From the NCBI GenBank assembly GCA_016208485.1, contig JACQXY010000055.1, positions 1 through 34,896 on the forward strand: a DNA stretch of 34,896 bases, given 5' to 3'. The notes under the pieces are model-generated. The model did no database searches. It had not been told where the DNA came from and saw only the letters and a program-made list of their open reading frames with translations. Made by a program: the position numbers and the translations under genes. The stretch comes from Acidobacteriota bacterium. GTDB taxonomy: Bacteria > Actinomycetota > AC-67. Shown here piece by piece: positions 1-8,848 of the stretch. Positions within the stretch are counted from its first letter, which is position 1. Every line of letters starts with the position of its first letter.

Positions 1-12
1 CCCGCACGCCGT

Positions 13-41
13 TTGACCCCGCGCGCCCGAGCGGGTAGCCT
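13..41 (+). promoter_or_regulatory. Promoter of rplM-rpsI
   Basis: TTGACC at 13-18 and TAGCCT at 36-41 are separated by 17 nt, a good match to a housekeeping sigma promoter. The predicted start of transcription near 48 leaves a leader of about 20 nt before the rplM ATG. No strong Shine-Dalgarno is visible in that short leader (only a weak AGGG at 57-60). Confidence 0.6.
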
Positions 42-67
42 ATTTCCTCGTTGACCAGGGCTTTTGC

Positions 68-511
68 ATGAAGACTTTCTCCCCGAAGCCTCAGGACATT
101 GTCCGTCGCTGGTGGGTCGTGGACGCCGAAGGGCAGGTCCTCGGCCGCCTCGCGGCCGATGTCGCGCGCCTGTTGCGCGGCAAGCACAAGCCGATCTTCG
201 CGCCCCACGCCGACACAGGGGACTATGTGATCATCGTGAACGCGAAGGGCGCACGCCTGACCGGGCGAAAGCTGGAGCAGAAGTTCGCATACCGCCACTC
301 CGGGTACCCGGGGGGCTTCCGCGCCGTTCCCTACGCTGAGCTGATGAAGAAGCGGCCCTCGTTCGCCGTCGAGAAGGCCGTGAAGGGCATGCTCCCTCAC
401 AACCGCCTCGGGCGGGCGATGGGCAAGAAGCTCTTCGTCTACGACGGCCCCGCGCACCCTCACGAGTCTCAGAAGCCTGAGCCCTACACCGCGAAGGATG
501 TGATCCGCTGA
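68..511 (+). CDS. rplM: 50S ribosomal protein L13
   Basis: Ribosomal protein L13, an early-assembly protein of the large subunit. The 147-residue product has the usual length and shows the family core: [15 protein letters not shown] near residues 15-29, the basic [16 protein letters not shown] stretch, the HSGYPGG motif near 77-83 and the conserved [18 protein letters not shown] segment near 108-125. The ATG at 68 is chosen because the protein then begins directly with the family N-terminus. Its stop codon overlaps the rpsI start (TGATGG), the normal L13-S9 arrangement, so translation is probably coupled. Confidence 0.98.
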   Translation: MKTFSPKPQDIVRRWWVVDAEGQVLGRLAADVARLLRGKHKPIFAPHADTGDYVIIVNAKGARLTGRKLEQKFAYRHSGYPGGFRAVPYAELMKKRPSFAVEKAVKGMLPHNRLGRAMGKKLFVYDGPAHPHESQKPEPYTAKDVIR

Positions 512-909
512 TGGCGACGCTTGGCGAGATCGTCGGCGCGACCGGGCGCCGCAAGGAGGCCGTGGCTCGCGTCCGGCTTCTCCCGGGGACCGGCACGTTC
601 AAGCTGAACGGCCGCGGGCTCGAGGACTACTTCCCGCGCGCGGTGCTCCGGATGGTCGTGACCGAGCCGCTGCGCCTTACCAACACTCTCGACCGCTACG
701 ACGTCCACGCGACCCTCGAAGGTGGGGGAATGAGCGGCCAGGCCGGCGCGCTGCGCCACGGCATCTCCCGCGCGCTCATCGAGGGCGACCCGACGCTCCG
801 CGCCGAGCTGAAGCGCAAGGGGATGCTCACGCGCGACGCGCGCGCGAAGGAGCGCCGCAAGTACGGTCTCAAGAAGGCCCGCAAGGCGCCGCAGTTCTCG
901 AAGCGGTAG
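511..909 (+). CDS. rpsI: 30S ribosomal protein S9
   Basis: Ribosomal protein S9, whose C-terminal tail reaches the P-site tRNA in the small subunit. The 132-residue product shows [13 protein letters not shown] near residue 11, [27 protein letters not shown] in the middle, and the lysine/arginine-rich tail ending in KAPQFSKR. The final SKR is the conserved P-site tail. It overlaps the rplM stop by one base. glmM begins 50 bases downstream on the same strand, so the three may be cotranscribed. Confidence 0.98.
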   Translation: MATLGEIVGATGRRKEAVARVRLLPGTGTFKLNGRGLEDYFPRAVLRMVVTEPLRLTNTLDRYDVHATLEGGGMSGQAGALRHGISRALIEGDPTLRAELKRKGMLTRDARAKERRKYGLKKARKAPQFSKR

Positions 910-959
910 CCGTCCGGCGGGCGCGGCTCGGGATCGGCGCTGCGCCGGGACAGGACACG

Positions 960-2279
960 ATGGGGCGCCTTTTCGGCACCGACGGGGTCCGCGGGACCTA
1001 CGGCGAGGATCTCACCGACTCACTCGCCCGCTCCCTCGGCCGCGCCGCCGCGATCGTGCTCGGGCTCGGTCACCCTCGGCCCCGGCTCCTGATCGGTCGC
1101 GACACTCGCGCCTCCGGAGAGGCGCTCGAGCGCGCGCTGGTCTCCGGCATCGGTGCCGCGGGCGGCGAGGCGCTCCTCGCAGGGGTCGTCCCGACCCCTG
1201 CCGTGGCCCACCTCGTCCGCTCCTACGGCGCGGCGGCCGGAGCGGTGATCAGCGCCTCGCACAACCCGGCGCGCGACAACGGGATCAAGTTCTTCGGCCC
1301 CGACGGGATGAAGCTCCCCGACGCCGTTGAGGGCGCGATCGAAGCGATCGTCGAGGACTCCCCGGACGATCCTCGCCCGGCCGAGCCCGTGGTGCTCGGC
1401 GACGCCGAGGATCGGTACCTCTCGTTCCTGCTCGACGGCGCCGCGCCGCTCGCGGGGCTCCGGATCGTGGTCGATTGCGCGAACGGCGCCGCCTACCGGG
1501 TCGCGCCGGAGGCGTACCGGCGCGCCGGCGCGGAGGTCGTCGCGGTCGGCGAGGAACCCGACGGCGACAACATCAACGACGGCTGCGGCTCCACGTACCC
1601 CGAGCGCCTTCAGGCGATGGTGGTGGCGCGCGGCGCCGCGGCGGGGATCGCTCACGACGGCGACGCCGACCGGGTGATCGCGATCGACGAGCGGGGCGGC
1701 ATCGTGGACGGCGATCAGATCCTCGCGATCTGCGCGCTCGACGCGCTCGCGCGCGGCACGCTTCCCGGGCCGGCCGTCGTCGGGACGGTGATGGCGAACC
1801 TCGGGTTCCGCCGCGCGATGGGGCGCGCGGGGATCGGCGTGGTGGAGACGGCGGTGGGGGACCGGGCGGTGCTCGAGGCGATGCGAGAGCGGGGCATCGC
1901 GCTCGGCGGCGAGCAGTCCGGCCACATCATCTTCCTCGATCGCCACACGACGGGAGACGGCATCCTCACCGCGCTCCGGCTCCTCGGCATCCTGCGCGCC
2001 TCCGGCCGGACGCTCTCGGAGCTGGCCGCGGTCTGCCCTCGCATGCCTCAGGTCCTCGTCGCGGTGCGCGTGCGCGATCGGGGCCGTCTCCCGAAGGTGC
2101 GCGCCGTGTGGGACGAGGTGCGCCGCGTCGAGGCGGAGCTCGGCGAGGCCGGACGCGTGGTCGTGCGGCCCTCGGGAACCGAGCCGGTCGTGCGAGTGAT
2201 GGTCGAGGCCGCCACCGAGGAAGGCGCGCGTGCTTGCGCCGAGCGGATCGCGACCGTGGTCGCCGGCGCGCTCGGCTGA
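960..2279 (+). CDS. glmM: Phosphoglucosamine mutase
   Basis: Converts glucosamine-6-phosphate to glucosamine-1-phosphate, the second step towards UDP-GlcNAc for peptidoglycan. The 439-residue product fits the family length. Visible motifs are the N-terminal GRLFGTDGVRG, the phosphoserine loop ISASHNPARDNGIKFF with catalytic Ser100, the magnesium loop DGDADR at 233-238, the sugar-binding GGEQSGHI loop and the C-terminal phosphate-binding loop RPSGTEPVVRVMVEA. It lies just upstream of glmS, so consecutive steps of the same pathway are encoded together. The ATG at 960 follows an AGGA-type ribosome binding site. Confidence 0.97.
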   Translation: MGRLFGTDGVRGTYGEDLTDSLARSLGRAAAIVLGLGHPRPRLLIGRDTRASGEALERALVSGIGAAGGEALLAGVVPTPAVAHLVRSYGAAAGAVISASHNPARDNGIKFFGPDGMKLPDAVEGAIEAIVEDSPDDPRPAEPVVLGDAEDRYLSFLLDGAAPLAGLRIVVDCANGAAYRVAPEAYRRAGAEVVAVGEEPDGDNINDGCGSTYPERLQAMVVARGAAAGIAHDGDADRVIAIDERGGIVDGDQILAICALDALARGTLPGPAVVGTVMANLGFRRAMGRAGIGVVETAVGDRAVLEAMRERGIALGGEQSGHIIFLDRHTTGDGILTALRLLGILRASGRTLSELAAVCPRMPQVLVAVRVRDRGRLPKVRAVWDEVRRVEAELGEAGRVVVRPSGTEPVVRVMVEAATEEGARACAERIATVVAGALG

Positions 2280-2320
2280 TCTGCCCGAAAGGGCAACGGC
2301 CCTCGCCCTTCCGACTCGCA

Positions 2321-2326
2321 TACACT
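2321..2326 (+). promoter_or_regulatory. Minus-10 box of glmS, short-leader type
   Basis: TACACT lies exactly 11 nt upstream of the glmS ATG, and no Shine-Dalgarno is visible between them. The predicted transcript would start only a few bases before the start codon. The guaA gene has a TAGACT box at the same 11-nt distance. No clear -35 element is seen. Confidence 0.4.
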
Positions 2327-2337
2327 GTCGGCCAGCC

Positions 2338-4161
2338 ATGTGCGGCATCATCGGCTACGTGGGGAGCGAGCCCGCGCTCCCGATTCTCCTCGACGGCTTG
2401 CGCCGCCTCGAGTACCGCGGGTACGACTCAGCCGGCGTCGCCGTGGTGAACGACGGGCTTACCGTGGTGCGCCGCGCGGGGAAGATGGAGGCGCTCGAGA
2501 AGGCGCTGTCCCCGCTGCCGATCGCCGGCTCGAGCGGGATCGGGCACACGCGGTGGGCCACGCACGGCGGCCCGACCGACCGCAACGCCCACCCGCACCT
2601 GGACTGCACCGGCCGCATCGCGGTCGTCCACAACGGCATCATCGAGAACTTCCTCGATCTGCGCGAGCGCCTGGCCGCCGAGGGCCACGCCCTCGATTCG
2701 GAGACCGACACCGAGGCGATCGCGCACCTCATCGAGGCCGCCTACGACGGTGATCTCGTGGCGGCCGTGCGGGCGGCTCTCCGCCACCTGCAGGGAGCGT
2801 TCTCCGTCGCCGTCGTGTCGGCGGACGAGCCGGGGCTGGTGGTCGCGGCGAAGCGCACGAGCCCGCTCATCGTGGGGCGCGCCGGCCACGGCACCCTGCT
2901 CGCGAGCGACCCGCCGGCCCTCCTTCCTTACACGCGCGAGATGGTCCACGTCCTGGACGACCAGCTCGTCGAGATCACCGCGGACGGCGCGCGGATCACG
3001 ACGTTCGAGGGCGCGCCGGCCGAGGGCGAGTCGATCCACGTCGACTGGGACCTCGTCGCGGCCGAGAAGGCGGGCTTTCCCGACTTCATGCTGAAGGAGA
3101 TCTTCGAGCAGCCGGATGCCGTCGCCGACACGCTCCGCGGCCGGACCCTTCCCGATGGGCGCCTGACGCTCGACGAGCTGCGCCTGTCGGAGGAAGAGCT
3201 GCGCGGCATCGACAAGGTCTTCGTCGTCGCGTGCGGATCGGCGTTTCACGCCGGGCTCGTGGCGAAGTACGCGATCGAGCACTGGACGCGCCTGCCGGTC
3301 GAGATCGAGATCGCGAGTGAGTTCCGCTACCGGGACCCGGTCCTCGACCGCGACACGCTCGTTCTCGCGGTGTCGCAGTCGGGGGAGACGATCGACACCC
3401 TCGAGGCGGTGAGGTACGCGAAGGCGCAGCGGGCGAAGGTGATGGCGGTGGTGAACGTGGTCGGCTCGAGCGTCGCCCGCGAGGCCGACGCGGTCGTCTA
3501 CCAGCACGCGGGCCTCGAGGTCGGGGTGTGCGCGACCAAGACCTTCGTCACGCAGATGGTGGCGCTGAAGCTCCTCGCGCTTTACCTCGCCCAGGTCCGC
3601 GCGACGATGTTCCCCGAGGAGGTCGCGGCCGTCGTGCGCCAGATGCGGACCCTGCCGGCAGCCCTGCGCGAGGCGCTCGGCTTGCGCGAGCAGGTCGCAG
3701 GGATCGCGCGCGAGATCGCCGGCGCTCCCGACGTGCTGTTCATCGGCCGCCACGTCGGCTACCCGGTCGCGCTCGAGGGGGCGCTCAAACTGAAGGAGAT
3801 CTCCTACGTCCACGCGGAGGGCTACCCGGCCGGCGAGCTGAAGCACGGGCCGATCGCGCTCGTCGAGGAGGGAGTTCCAGTCGTCGCGGTCGCCACGCAG
3901 TGCCACGTGTACCCGAAGGTCCTCTCGAACATCCAGGAGGTCAAGGCCCGCGGGGCGCGCGTGATCGCCGTGGCGAGCGCCGGCGACCGGGACATCGCGC
4001 GGCACGCGGGTGACGTGATCTTCGTCCCGCGCACGAACGAGCTGCTCGCGCCCGAGGTCGTCTCGATCCCGCTCCAGCTCCTCGCCTACGAGGTCGCGAA
4101 GACTCGGGGGCTCGACGTGGATCGGCCTCGGAACCTCGCGAAGAGCGTCACGGTGGAGTAG
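2338..4161 (+). CDS. glmS: Glutamine-fructose-6-phosphate aminotransferase
   Basis: Makes glucosamine-6-phosphate from fructose-6-phosphate and glutamine, the entry step of amino-sugar synthesis. The start is fixed by the family's obligatory MCGIIGYVG N-terminus, where Cys2 becomes the N-terminal nucleophile after methionine removal. A longer frame extends 36 codons upstream but would bury that cysteine. Residues 1-220 form the type 2 glutamine amidotransferase domain (RRLEYRGYDSAG, HTRWATHG, HNGIIEN). Two SIS sugar-isomerase domains follow (CGSAFHAG, SQSGETIDT, HAEGYPAGELKHGP). The C-terminus PRNLAKSVTVE is the conserved tail that shields the active site. The 607-residue length is normal. 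nnr starts 3 bases downstream. Confidence 0.98.
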   Translation: MCGIIGYVGSEPALPILLDGLRRLEYRGYDSAGVAVVNDGLTVVRRAGKMEALEKALSPLPIAGSSGIGHTRWATHGGPTDRNAHPHLDCTGRIAVVHNGIIENFLDLRERLAAEGHALDSETDTEAIAHLIEAAYDGDLVAAVRAALRHLQGAFSVAVVSADEPGLVVAAKRTSPLIVGRAGHGTLLASDPPALLPYTREMVHVLDDQLVEITADGARITTFEGAPAEGESIHVDWDLVAAEKAGFPDFMLKEIFEQPDAVADTLRGRTLPDGRLTLDELRLSEEELRGIDKVFVVACGSAFHAGLVAKYAIEHWTRLPVEIEIASEFRYRDPVLDRDTLVLAVSQSGETIDTLEAVRYAKAQRAKVMAVVNVVGSSVAREADAVVYQHAGLEVGVCATKTFVTQMVALKLLALYLAQVRATMFPEEVAAVVRQMRTLPAALREALGLREQVAGIAREIAGAPDVLFIGRHVGYPVALEGALKLKEISYVHAEGYPAGELKHGPIALVEEGVPVVAVATQCHVYPKVLSNIQEVKARGARVIAVASAGDRDIARHAGDVIFVPRTNELLAPEVVSIPLQLLAYEVAKTRGLDVDRPRNLAKSVTVE

Positions 4162-4164
4162 CCG

Positions 4165-5688
4165 GTGCTGGATGTCCTCACCGCCGAGGATGTCCGCCGC
4201 CAGGACGCGGCCTGCGAGGCGCGCGGCATCCGGACGGCGGTCCTCATGGAGGAGGCCGGATGGGGCGTGGCGCGCACCGCGCGCCGCCTGCTCGGCGGGA
4301 CGGCCGGCCGGCGGATCGCCGTCGTCTGCGGGAAGGGGAACAACGGAGGAGACGGCCTCGTCGCCGCGCGCCACCTCGTCTCGATGGGGGCGCGCGCGAC
4401 CGCGGTTCTCTGCGAGACCTCGATGCGCGGAGCGGCGGCGGAGAACCTCGAGGCCTTCTCCTTCGTGGGCCGGGTCGTGGGGCTCGACGGGATCGAACGG
4501 GAGCTGGACCGCGCCGACCTTGCGATAGACGCGGTCCTCGGCGTGGGGCTCTCGCGCGCGCCGGAGGGGAGCGCGGCCGAGGCGATCCGCGCGCTGCGCG
4601 CCTCCGCCGTCCCGATCGTCGCGGTGGACGTCCCGAGCGGGGTGGACGCCGACACCGGATCCACTCCCGGCGCCGCGGTGCGCGCCGCCGTCACGGTCAC
4701 CCTCGGCGGGCTCAAGCCCGGGCTGCTCTTTCAGCCCGGCCGCGCGCTCGCCGGGCGAGTCGAGGTCCGCGACATCGGCGTGCCGGCCGACTTGAAGGGG
4801 GGATCCGCGCGCGCCCTCGAGGGGGAGGACGTCCGCGCCACGCTCCCCCGGCGCTCCCCCGGCGCGCACAAGCGCTCCGCGGGAACCGTGCTTCTCGTCG
4901 CCGGCTCGCGCGCGATGCCCGGCGCCGCCGCGCTCGTCGCCGCGGGGGCGGTCCGCGGGGGCGCGGGGCTCACGACGCTCGCCGCGCCCGAGGCCGTCTG
5001 CCGGATCGCGATCTCCCGCGTGCCCGAGCTGACGACGGTGCCGATCCCCGAGAGCGAGGAGGGGACCCTAGACGAGAAGGCGGTCGATGCGATCCTGGAG
5101 CGCGCCGGCTCCTGCGACGCGCTCGTGATCGGCCCCGGCCTCTCGATTCACCCGGCCGCTCTCGAGGCGGTTCGGTTGCTCCTCGCCGCCGCGCCGATCC
5201 CGCTCGTGGCTGATGCCGACGCGCTCACCGCGCTCGCCGCCGCGCCGGAGATCGCGCGCGGGCGCGCCGCGTGCACCGTCCTCACGCCGCACGCCGGCGA
5301 GCTGTCCCGCCTCGTGGGGCGCCCGGCCGGGACCCTCGACTCCGACCGCCTGCGCGCGGCGCGCGCCGCGGCCGCCGATCTCGGGGCGATCGTGCTCTTC
5401 AAGGGGCCGGGCACGGTCGTGTGCGACGCGCGCGGCGAGGTGTTTGTGAACCCGACCGGGGGCGAGGCGCTCGCCCAGGGCGGGACGGGGGACGTGCTCG
5501 CGGGGCTCCTCGGCGCGCTCTGCGCCCAGCGGGCCCGCGCAGGCGGGCGGGTCGACGCCCGGCTCGTCGCGGCAGGGGCCTGGATCCACGGGGCCGCCGG
5601 CGACCGCGCGGCGGCCCGCGTCGGCCTGGCGAGTGCCGGACTGCTCCCCGCGCTCATCGCCGAGGTCGTCCACGAGGTGGCGCCGTGA
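4165..5688 (+). CDS. nnr: Bifunctional NAD(P)H-hydrate repair enzyme (epimerase and ADP-dependent dehydratase)
   Basis: Repairs hydrated NADH and NADPH. An N-terminal YjeF-type epimerase domain (about residues 1-215) carries the GKGNNGGDGLVAARHL motif. A C-terminal ribokinase-like dehydratase domain (about 225-500) carries AHKRSAGTVLLVAGS and the NPTGGEALAQGGTGDVLAG nucleotide/catalytic motif. The 507-residue fused form is usual for bacteria. The GTG start at 4165 is 3 bases after glmS. The stop TGA overlaps the alr GTG start (GTGA), so translational coupling with alr is likely. The nnr-alr pairing is common in Actinomycetota. Confidence 0.95.
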   Translation: MLDVLTAEDVRRQDAACEARGIRTAVLMEEAGWGVARTARRLLGGTAGRRIAVVCGKGNNGGDGLVAARHLVSMGARATAVLCETSMRGAAAENLEAFSFVGRVVGLDGIERELDRADLAIDAVLGVGLSRAPEGSAAEAIRALRASAVPIVAVDVPSGVDADTGSTPGAAVRAAVTVTLGGLKPGLLFQPGRALAGRVEVRDIGVPADLKGGSARALEGEDVRATLPRRSPGAHKRSAGTVLLVAGSRAMPGAAALVAAGAVRGGAGLTTLAAPEAVCRIAISRVPELTTVPIPESEEGTLDEKAVDAILERAGSCDALVIGPGLSIHPAALEAVRLLLAAAPIPLVADADALTALAAAPEIARGRAACTVLTPHAGELSRLVGRPAGTLDSDRLRAARAAAADLGAIVLFKGPGTVVCDARGEVFVNPTGGEALAQGGTGDVLAGLLGALCAQRARAGGRVDARLVAAGAWIHGAAGDRAAARVGLASAGLLPALIAEVVHEVAP

Positions 5689-6824
5689 GTTCGGCGCGCT
5701 CGGACGGCGGCGCGGCGCGCCCGGCCTGGATCGAGACCGATCTCGGCGCGATCCGGCGAAACGTCGAGCGCATCCGCGCGCGCCTCTCCCCGGGAACCGG
5801 ATACCTCGCGGTCGTGAAGGCGAACGCGTACGGACACGGCGACGTGCCGGTCGCGCGCGCGGCGATCGAAGCCGGCGCGTCCTGGCTCGGCGTCGCCCTC
5901 GTCGACGAGGGGATTCGCCTGCGCGAGGCGGGGACCGACACCCCGGTACTGCTCCTTCACGAGCCGCCGCCGGAGCGTGCGGACGACGTGCTCGCCCACG
6001 ACCTCACGCCGTCGGTTTTCACCGAGGCCGGCGTGGCCGCGCTCGGAGCGGCCGCCGAGCGCGCCGGGCGCGCCACGGGCGTCCATCTCAAGGTGGACAC
6101 GGGCCTGAACCGGCTCGGCTGCCCGCCCTGGATGCTCGATTCGCTTGCCGCCGCGCTCGGGAAGGAACCGCGTTTGGATGTCGAGGCCGTCTTCAGCCAC
6201 TTCGCCTTCGCCGACGATCCCGGCAACCCTTTCATCGGCGAGCAGATGCGCCGCTTCGACGACGCGTGCGCGCGTCTGGAGCAACTCGGAGTGCGCCCGC
6301 GCGTACGGCACCTCGCGAACTCCGCGGCGACGCTCACCCGCCGGGACGCACATCTCGACCTCGTGCGCGTCGGAATCGCGACCTACGGGCTCGCGCCCGG
6401 GCCGGGTCTTGCCGGGATCGTCGAGCTGGAGCCGGCGCTGTCGCTGCACGCGCGCGTCGCCATGGTCAAGCGCGTGCCGGCTGGGGAGGGCATCTCCTAC
6501 GGCCTGCGCTACAGGCTCCGGCGCCCCTCGACCGTGGCGACGATCCCGCTCGGCTACGCCGACGGGTGGTCGCGCGCGCTGTCCGGCAAGGCGCAGGTCC
6601 TGATCGGCGGGCGCCGCTACCCCGCGGTCGGAACGGTCTGCATGGATTCCTTTGTCGTGGATCTCGGGGAGGACGGCTGCGACGTGGGCGACGAGGCAGT
6701 GTTGATCGGGCGCCAGGGCGCCGAGCGCATCGGAGCCGAGGAACTCGCCGAAGCGATCGGCACGATCAACTACGAGATCGTGGCCGGGCTCTCGGCGCGG
6801 CTGCCGCGGATCGCCCATGGCTGA
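5685..6824 (+). CDS. alr: Alanine racemase
   Basis: PLP-dependent enzyme that makes D-alanine for peptidoglycan. The GTG at 5685, overlapping the nnr stop, gives 379 residues beginning just before PAWIETDLGAIRRN; the frame is open far upstream but that extension is the shadow of nnr. The PLP lysine is Lys45 in AVVKANAYGHG. The second catalytic base is Tyr272 in GISYGLRY, and IPLGYADGW and TVCMDSFVVDLG mark the C-terminal beta domain. The reading frame ends 8 bases inside the next gene (ATGGCTGA overlap), so alr and the hydrolase are probably translated together. Confidence 0.97.
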   Translation: MSSARSDGGAARPAWIETDLGAIRRNVERIRARLSPGTGYLAVVKANAYGHGDVPVARAAIEAGASWLGVALVDEGIRLREAGTDTPVLLLHEPPPERADDVLAHDLTPSVFTEAGVAALGAAAERAGRATGVHLKVDTGLNRLGCPPWMLDSLAAALGKEPRLDVEAVFSHFAFADDPGNPFIGEQMRRFDDACARLEQLGVRPRVRHLANSAATLTRRDAHLDLVRVGIATYGLAPGPGLAGIVELEPALSLHARVAMVKRVPAGEGISYGLRYRLRRPSTVATIPLGYADGWSRALSGKAQVLIGGRRYPAVGTVCMDSFVVDLGEDGCDVGDEAVLIGRQGAERIGAEELAEAIGTINYEIVAGLSARLPRIAHG

Positions 6825-7914
6825 GCGCAGTGCGGGCGCGCCGGCGCGTCGGGGCCGGGTCACGCGGCGCGCCGGCGCCGTCGCCGGGATCCTCGGTGCG
6901 GGAGTCGGTGCCGCGATCGCCGCCGAGCGCTGGATGCGGAGGGAGCGGCTGCGCGTCGATCCGGATGCCGGCGAGCGCTTCGGGGATCTGCGCGGACGGC
7001 CGATCGGGCCCGTCACCTCCTTCGACGGGACCCGTCTTCACGTGGAGGAGGCGGGCGCCGGTCCGGTGACGATCGTGTTCGCGCACGGGTTCTCGCTCGA
7101 TCTCACGACCTGGCACTACCAGATCCGGGACCTCGCTTCCTCGTTCCGGCTCGTCCTCTACGACCAGCGCGGGCACGGCCTGAGCGGCATGCCGCCCGGC
7201 GGGGACTTCAGCATCGAGGCGCTCGGGCGCGACCTGGAGGCGGTCCTGCGCGCGGCGTGCCCGGACGGCGGGGCGGTGGTCGCCGGGCATTCGATGGGCG
7301 GGATGAGCGCCCTGAAGCTCGCCGAGATCTCCCCGGATGCGATCGGCGGGCGCGTCGCGGCGCTCGCGCTCGTCGACACCACCGCGGCCGACGTCATGAA
7401 CGGCATGCTCCCCGGGGCCGGGCGCCGCCTCGACGGCGCCGCGCAGGCGGTTCAGGAGGTCGCGGTCGGCGCGCTCGTCCGGCGGGGCCGCGTGGAGTGG
7501 CTGCGCCGCTCAACCGGCGACCTCGCCTACTACGCGATTCGTTTCATGGGCTTCGGGCCCAGGCCGTCGCCGGCCAAGGTCGCATTCGTCGAGCGGTTGC
7601 TCTCGGAGGCCCCGACCGAGGTCTGGGTGGAGCTGATGCGCCACCTGCTCGCCTTCGACGTCCGCCACGTCCTGAAGGCGATCCGGGTCCCGACTCTCGT
7701 CGTCGTCGGGAGCAGCGATCGCCTAACGCCCCCCGGGGCGGCGCGCCGGATCGCGCGCGCGATCCCCGGCGCGAAGCTCGCGGTGATCCCGGGCGCCGGG
7801 CACATGTCAATGCTCGAGCGCCCGAAGGAGTTCAACGCGCGCCTGGAGGCCTTCGTCGCGCGGGTGAGGAATTCAGACCGAACGCCGGAGAAGCCCAAGG
7901 CGGCGAGTTCATGA
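6817..7914 (+). CDS. Membrane-anchored alpha/beta hydrolase
   Basis: A 365-residue alpha/beta-hydrolase-fold protein of unknown substrate. A basic N-terminus and an Ala/Gly-rich hydrophobic stretch at about residues 17-37 suggest a signal anchor, placing the catalytic domain outside the membrane. The fold is shown by the VFAHGF oxyanion strand, the nucleophile elbow GHSMGG with Ser159, the acid Asp301 in VVGSSDRLTPP and His329 in PGAGHMSML, so a full catalytic triad is present. A hydrolase of this kind between alr and tsaE is a recurring actinobacterial arrangement. Its role there is unknown; esterase or lipase activity is a guess. Confidence 0.9.
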   Translation: MAERSAGAPARRGRVTRRAGAVAGILGAGVGAAIAAERWMRRERLRVDPDAGERFGDLRGRPIGPVTSFDGTRLHVEEAGAGPVTIVFAHGFSLDLTTWHYQIRDLASSFRLVLYDQRGHGLSGMPPGGDFSIEALGRDLEAVLRAACPDGGAVVAGHSMGGMSALKLAEISPDAIGGRVAALALVDTTAADVMNGMLPGAGRRLDGAAQAVQEVAVGALVRRGRVEWLRRSTGDLAYYAIRFMGFGPRPSPAKVAFVERLLSEAPTEVWVELMRHLLAFDVRHVLKAIRVPTLVVVGSSDRLTPPGAARRIARAIPGAKLAVIPGAGHMSMLERPKEFNARLEAFVARVRNSDRTPEKPKAASS

Positions 7915-7968
7915 AGTGCTCACTGTTCGGTCGGGGGTGAGGATGGGCGTGCAGCGCCTCGATAGGGG

Positions 7969-8454
7969 TTACTCCCCAGCGGCTCGGATGATTGGTTGCG
8001 GTTGGCCGACGAGCTGCACTCGGAACGGGAGTTCCTTCCCGTCCACGCCATCGACCGAGACGACGAACCGGTAGCTACCAGCCTGTTCAAATGGCAGGTT
8101 GTTGATGTTGACCGCGAAAGGCACGATCTGTTCGTCGCCGGGGTTGATGGTTGGGGGCCGGCCCACATTGAACTCGCCACCGAGGCCTTGGATCTTCCCC
8201 TGCCCCATGGGGTTGTCCCCGATCGACAGTCGGATGCCGTCCGCATTCTCAAGACGGAGTTCGAACTTGTGCGGCTGATTCGTGGCCGTGTAGGGAACGC
8301 GAATGAGGATCCCGACGCCGATGCGGTCATGCCGTGTCGGAGTTCGCTGGGCGTTGATGATGTTCCACCCGAGTCCCTGCACGAAGAGCTTGCCCTCCGC
8401 GGCCACGACCGAATCCGCGAGAAAGGCGTCCACCTCAATTGTGCTGGTAACCAT
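7969..8454 (-). CDS. DUF6941-like conserved protein
   Basis: A 161-residue soluble protein resembling the DUF6941 family, as judged from the N-terminal pattern DAFLADSVVAAEGKLFVQGLGW (read as an alternating strand segment near residues 9-30) and the later GSYRFVVSVDG strand. The sequence alternates as beta strands throughout (PFRVQLVG near the end), so an immunoglobulin-like sandwich is plausible. No signal peptide, catalytic motif or cysteine is seen. A GGGAGG ribosome binding site lies 4 bases before the ATG. It is convergent with the hydrolase and divergent from the toxin candidate. Base composition is visibly lower in GC than its neighbours, pointing to acquired DNA. Function unknown. Confidence 0.75.
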   Translation of the reverse strand: MVTSTIEVDAFLADSVVAAEGKLFVQGLGWNIINAQRTPTRHDRIGVGILIRVPYTATNQPHKFELRLENADGIRLSIGDNPMGQGKIQGLGGEFNVGRPPTINPGDEQIVPFAVNINNLPFEQAGSYRFVVSVDGVDGKELPFRVQLVGQPQPIIRAAGE

Positions 8455-8470
8455 CTGGCCTCCCTTGGTC

Positions 8471-8499
8471 TTGCGTCATACAAGATGCTACGATATGGT
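8471..8499 (+). promoter_or_regulatory. Promoter of the toxin-antitoxin pair with possible operator
   Basis: TTGCGT at 8471-8476 and TATGGT at 8494-8499 are spaced by 17 nt. Immediately downstream, at 8501-8513, TGAC and GTCA are arranged as an inverted repeat around 5 bases, at the expected start of transcription. That is a plausible autoregulatory operator for the antitoxin. A Shine-Dalgarno AGGAG at 8517-8521 precedes the ATG at 8528. Confidence 0.5.
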
Positions 8500-8527
8500 C
8501 TGACCGTACGTCAAGCAGGAGCTCCGG

Positions 8528-8815
8528 ATGTCAAACCATCATCCCGTTCACGGCGAGCAATGGTTCTATGACGAGCAGGACGAAAGGGAATTGGCAGCCC
8601 ATGGAATTCGGATGGAGGAAGTTCAGCAGGTGTGGTCGAATGGTGCCGCATGGGCGACCAACAAGAAACACCGAGCCGGCGACTTCTACATGTTCGGGCT
8701 GACTGACGGCGGTCGGAGGCTCACTCTCGTGATCCGGTGGCACTCCACGCTCTTGGCGATCGAGCCGATGACCGGGTGGGATGCGACCGACGGGGAGGTT
8801 CGGAGATACTTCTGA
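8528..8815 (+). CDS. BrnT/RelE-like toxin candidate
   Basis: A 95-residue small basic protein. Its shape recalls the BrnT/RelE ribonuclease-toxin fold: an N-terminal helix with RELAAHGIRMEEVQQVW, then strands with NKKHRAGDFYMFGLTD, RRLTLVIRW and a C-terminal motif ending in GEVRRYF. I do not recognise an exact family, and no catalytic triad can be assigned with confidence. The context is the stronger argument: it is the first gene of a pair, followed 33 bases later by a ribbon-helix-helix protein, in the toxin-first order of BrnTA and HigBA. GC is lower than the flanking housekeeping genes. It could instead be a DUF4258-like non-toxic protein. Confidence 0.65.
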   Translation: MSNHHPVHGEQWFYDEQDERELAAHGIRMEEVQQVWSNGAAWATNKKHRAGDFYMFGLTDGGRRLTLVIRWHSTLLAIEPMTGWDATDGEVRRYF

Positions 8816-8848
8816 GGAGTGGTTGCGATGAGGACGAATGGAGGCTGA

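Noticed and set aside
2428..4869. An 813-codon open frame on the minus strand across glmS and nnr
   Set aside because: It is a third-position GC shadow of two well-identified genes; its translation is a compositionally biased Arg/Asp/His-rich string with no family motif.
5271..5684. N-terminal extension of alanine racemase by 138 codons
   Set aside because: It overlaps the conserved C-terminal motif region of nnr in another frame; the GTG at 5685 gives the normal racemase N-terminus.
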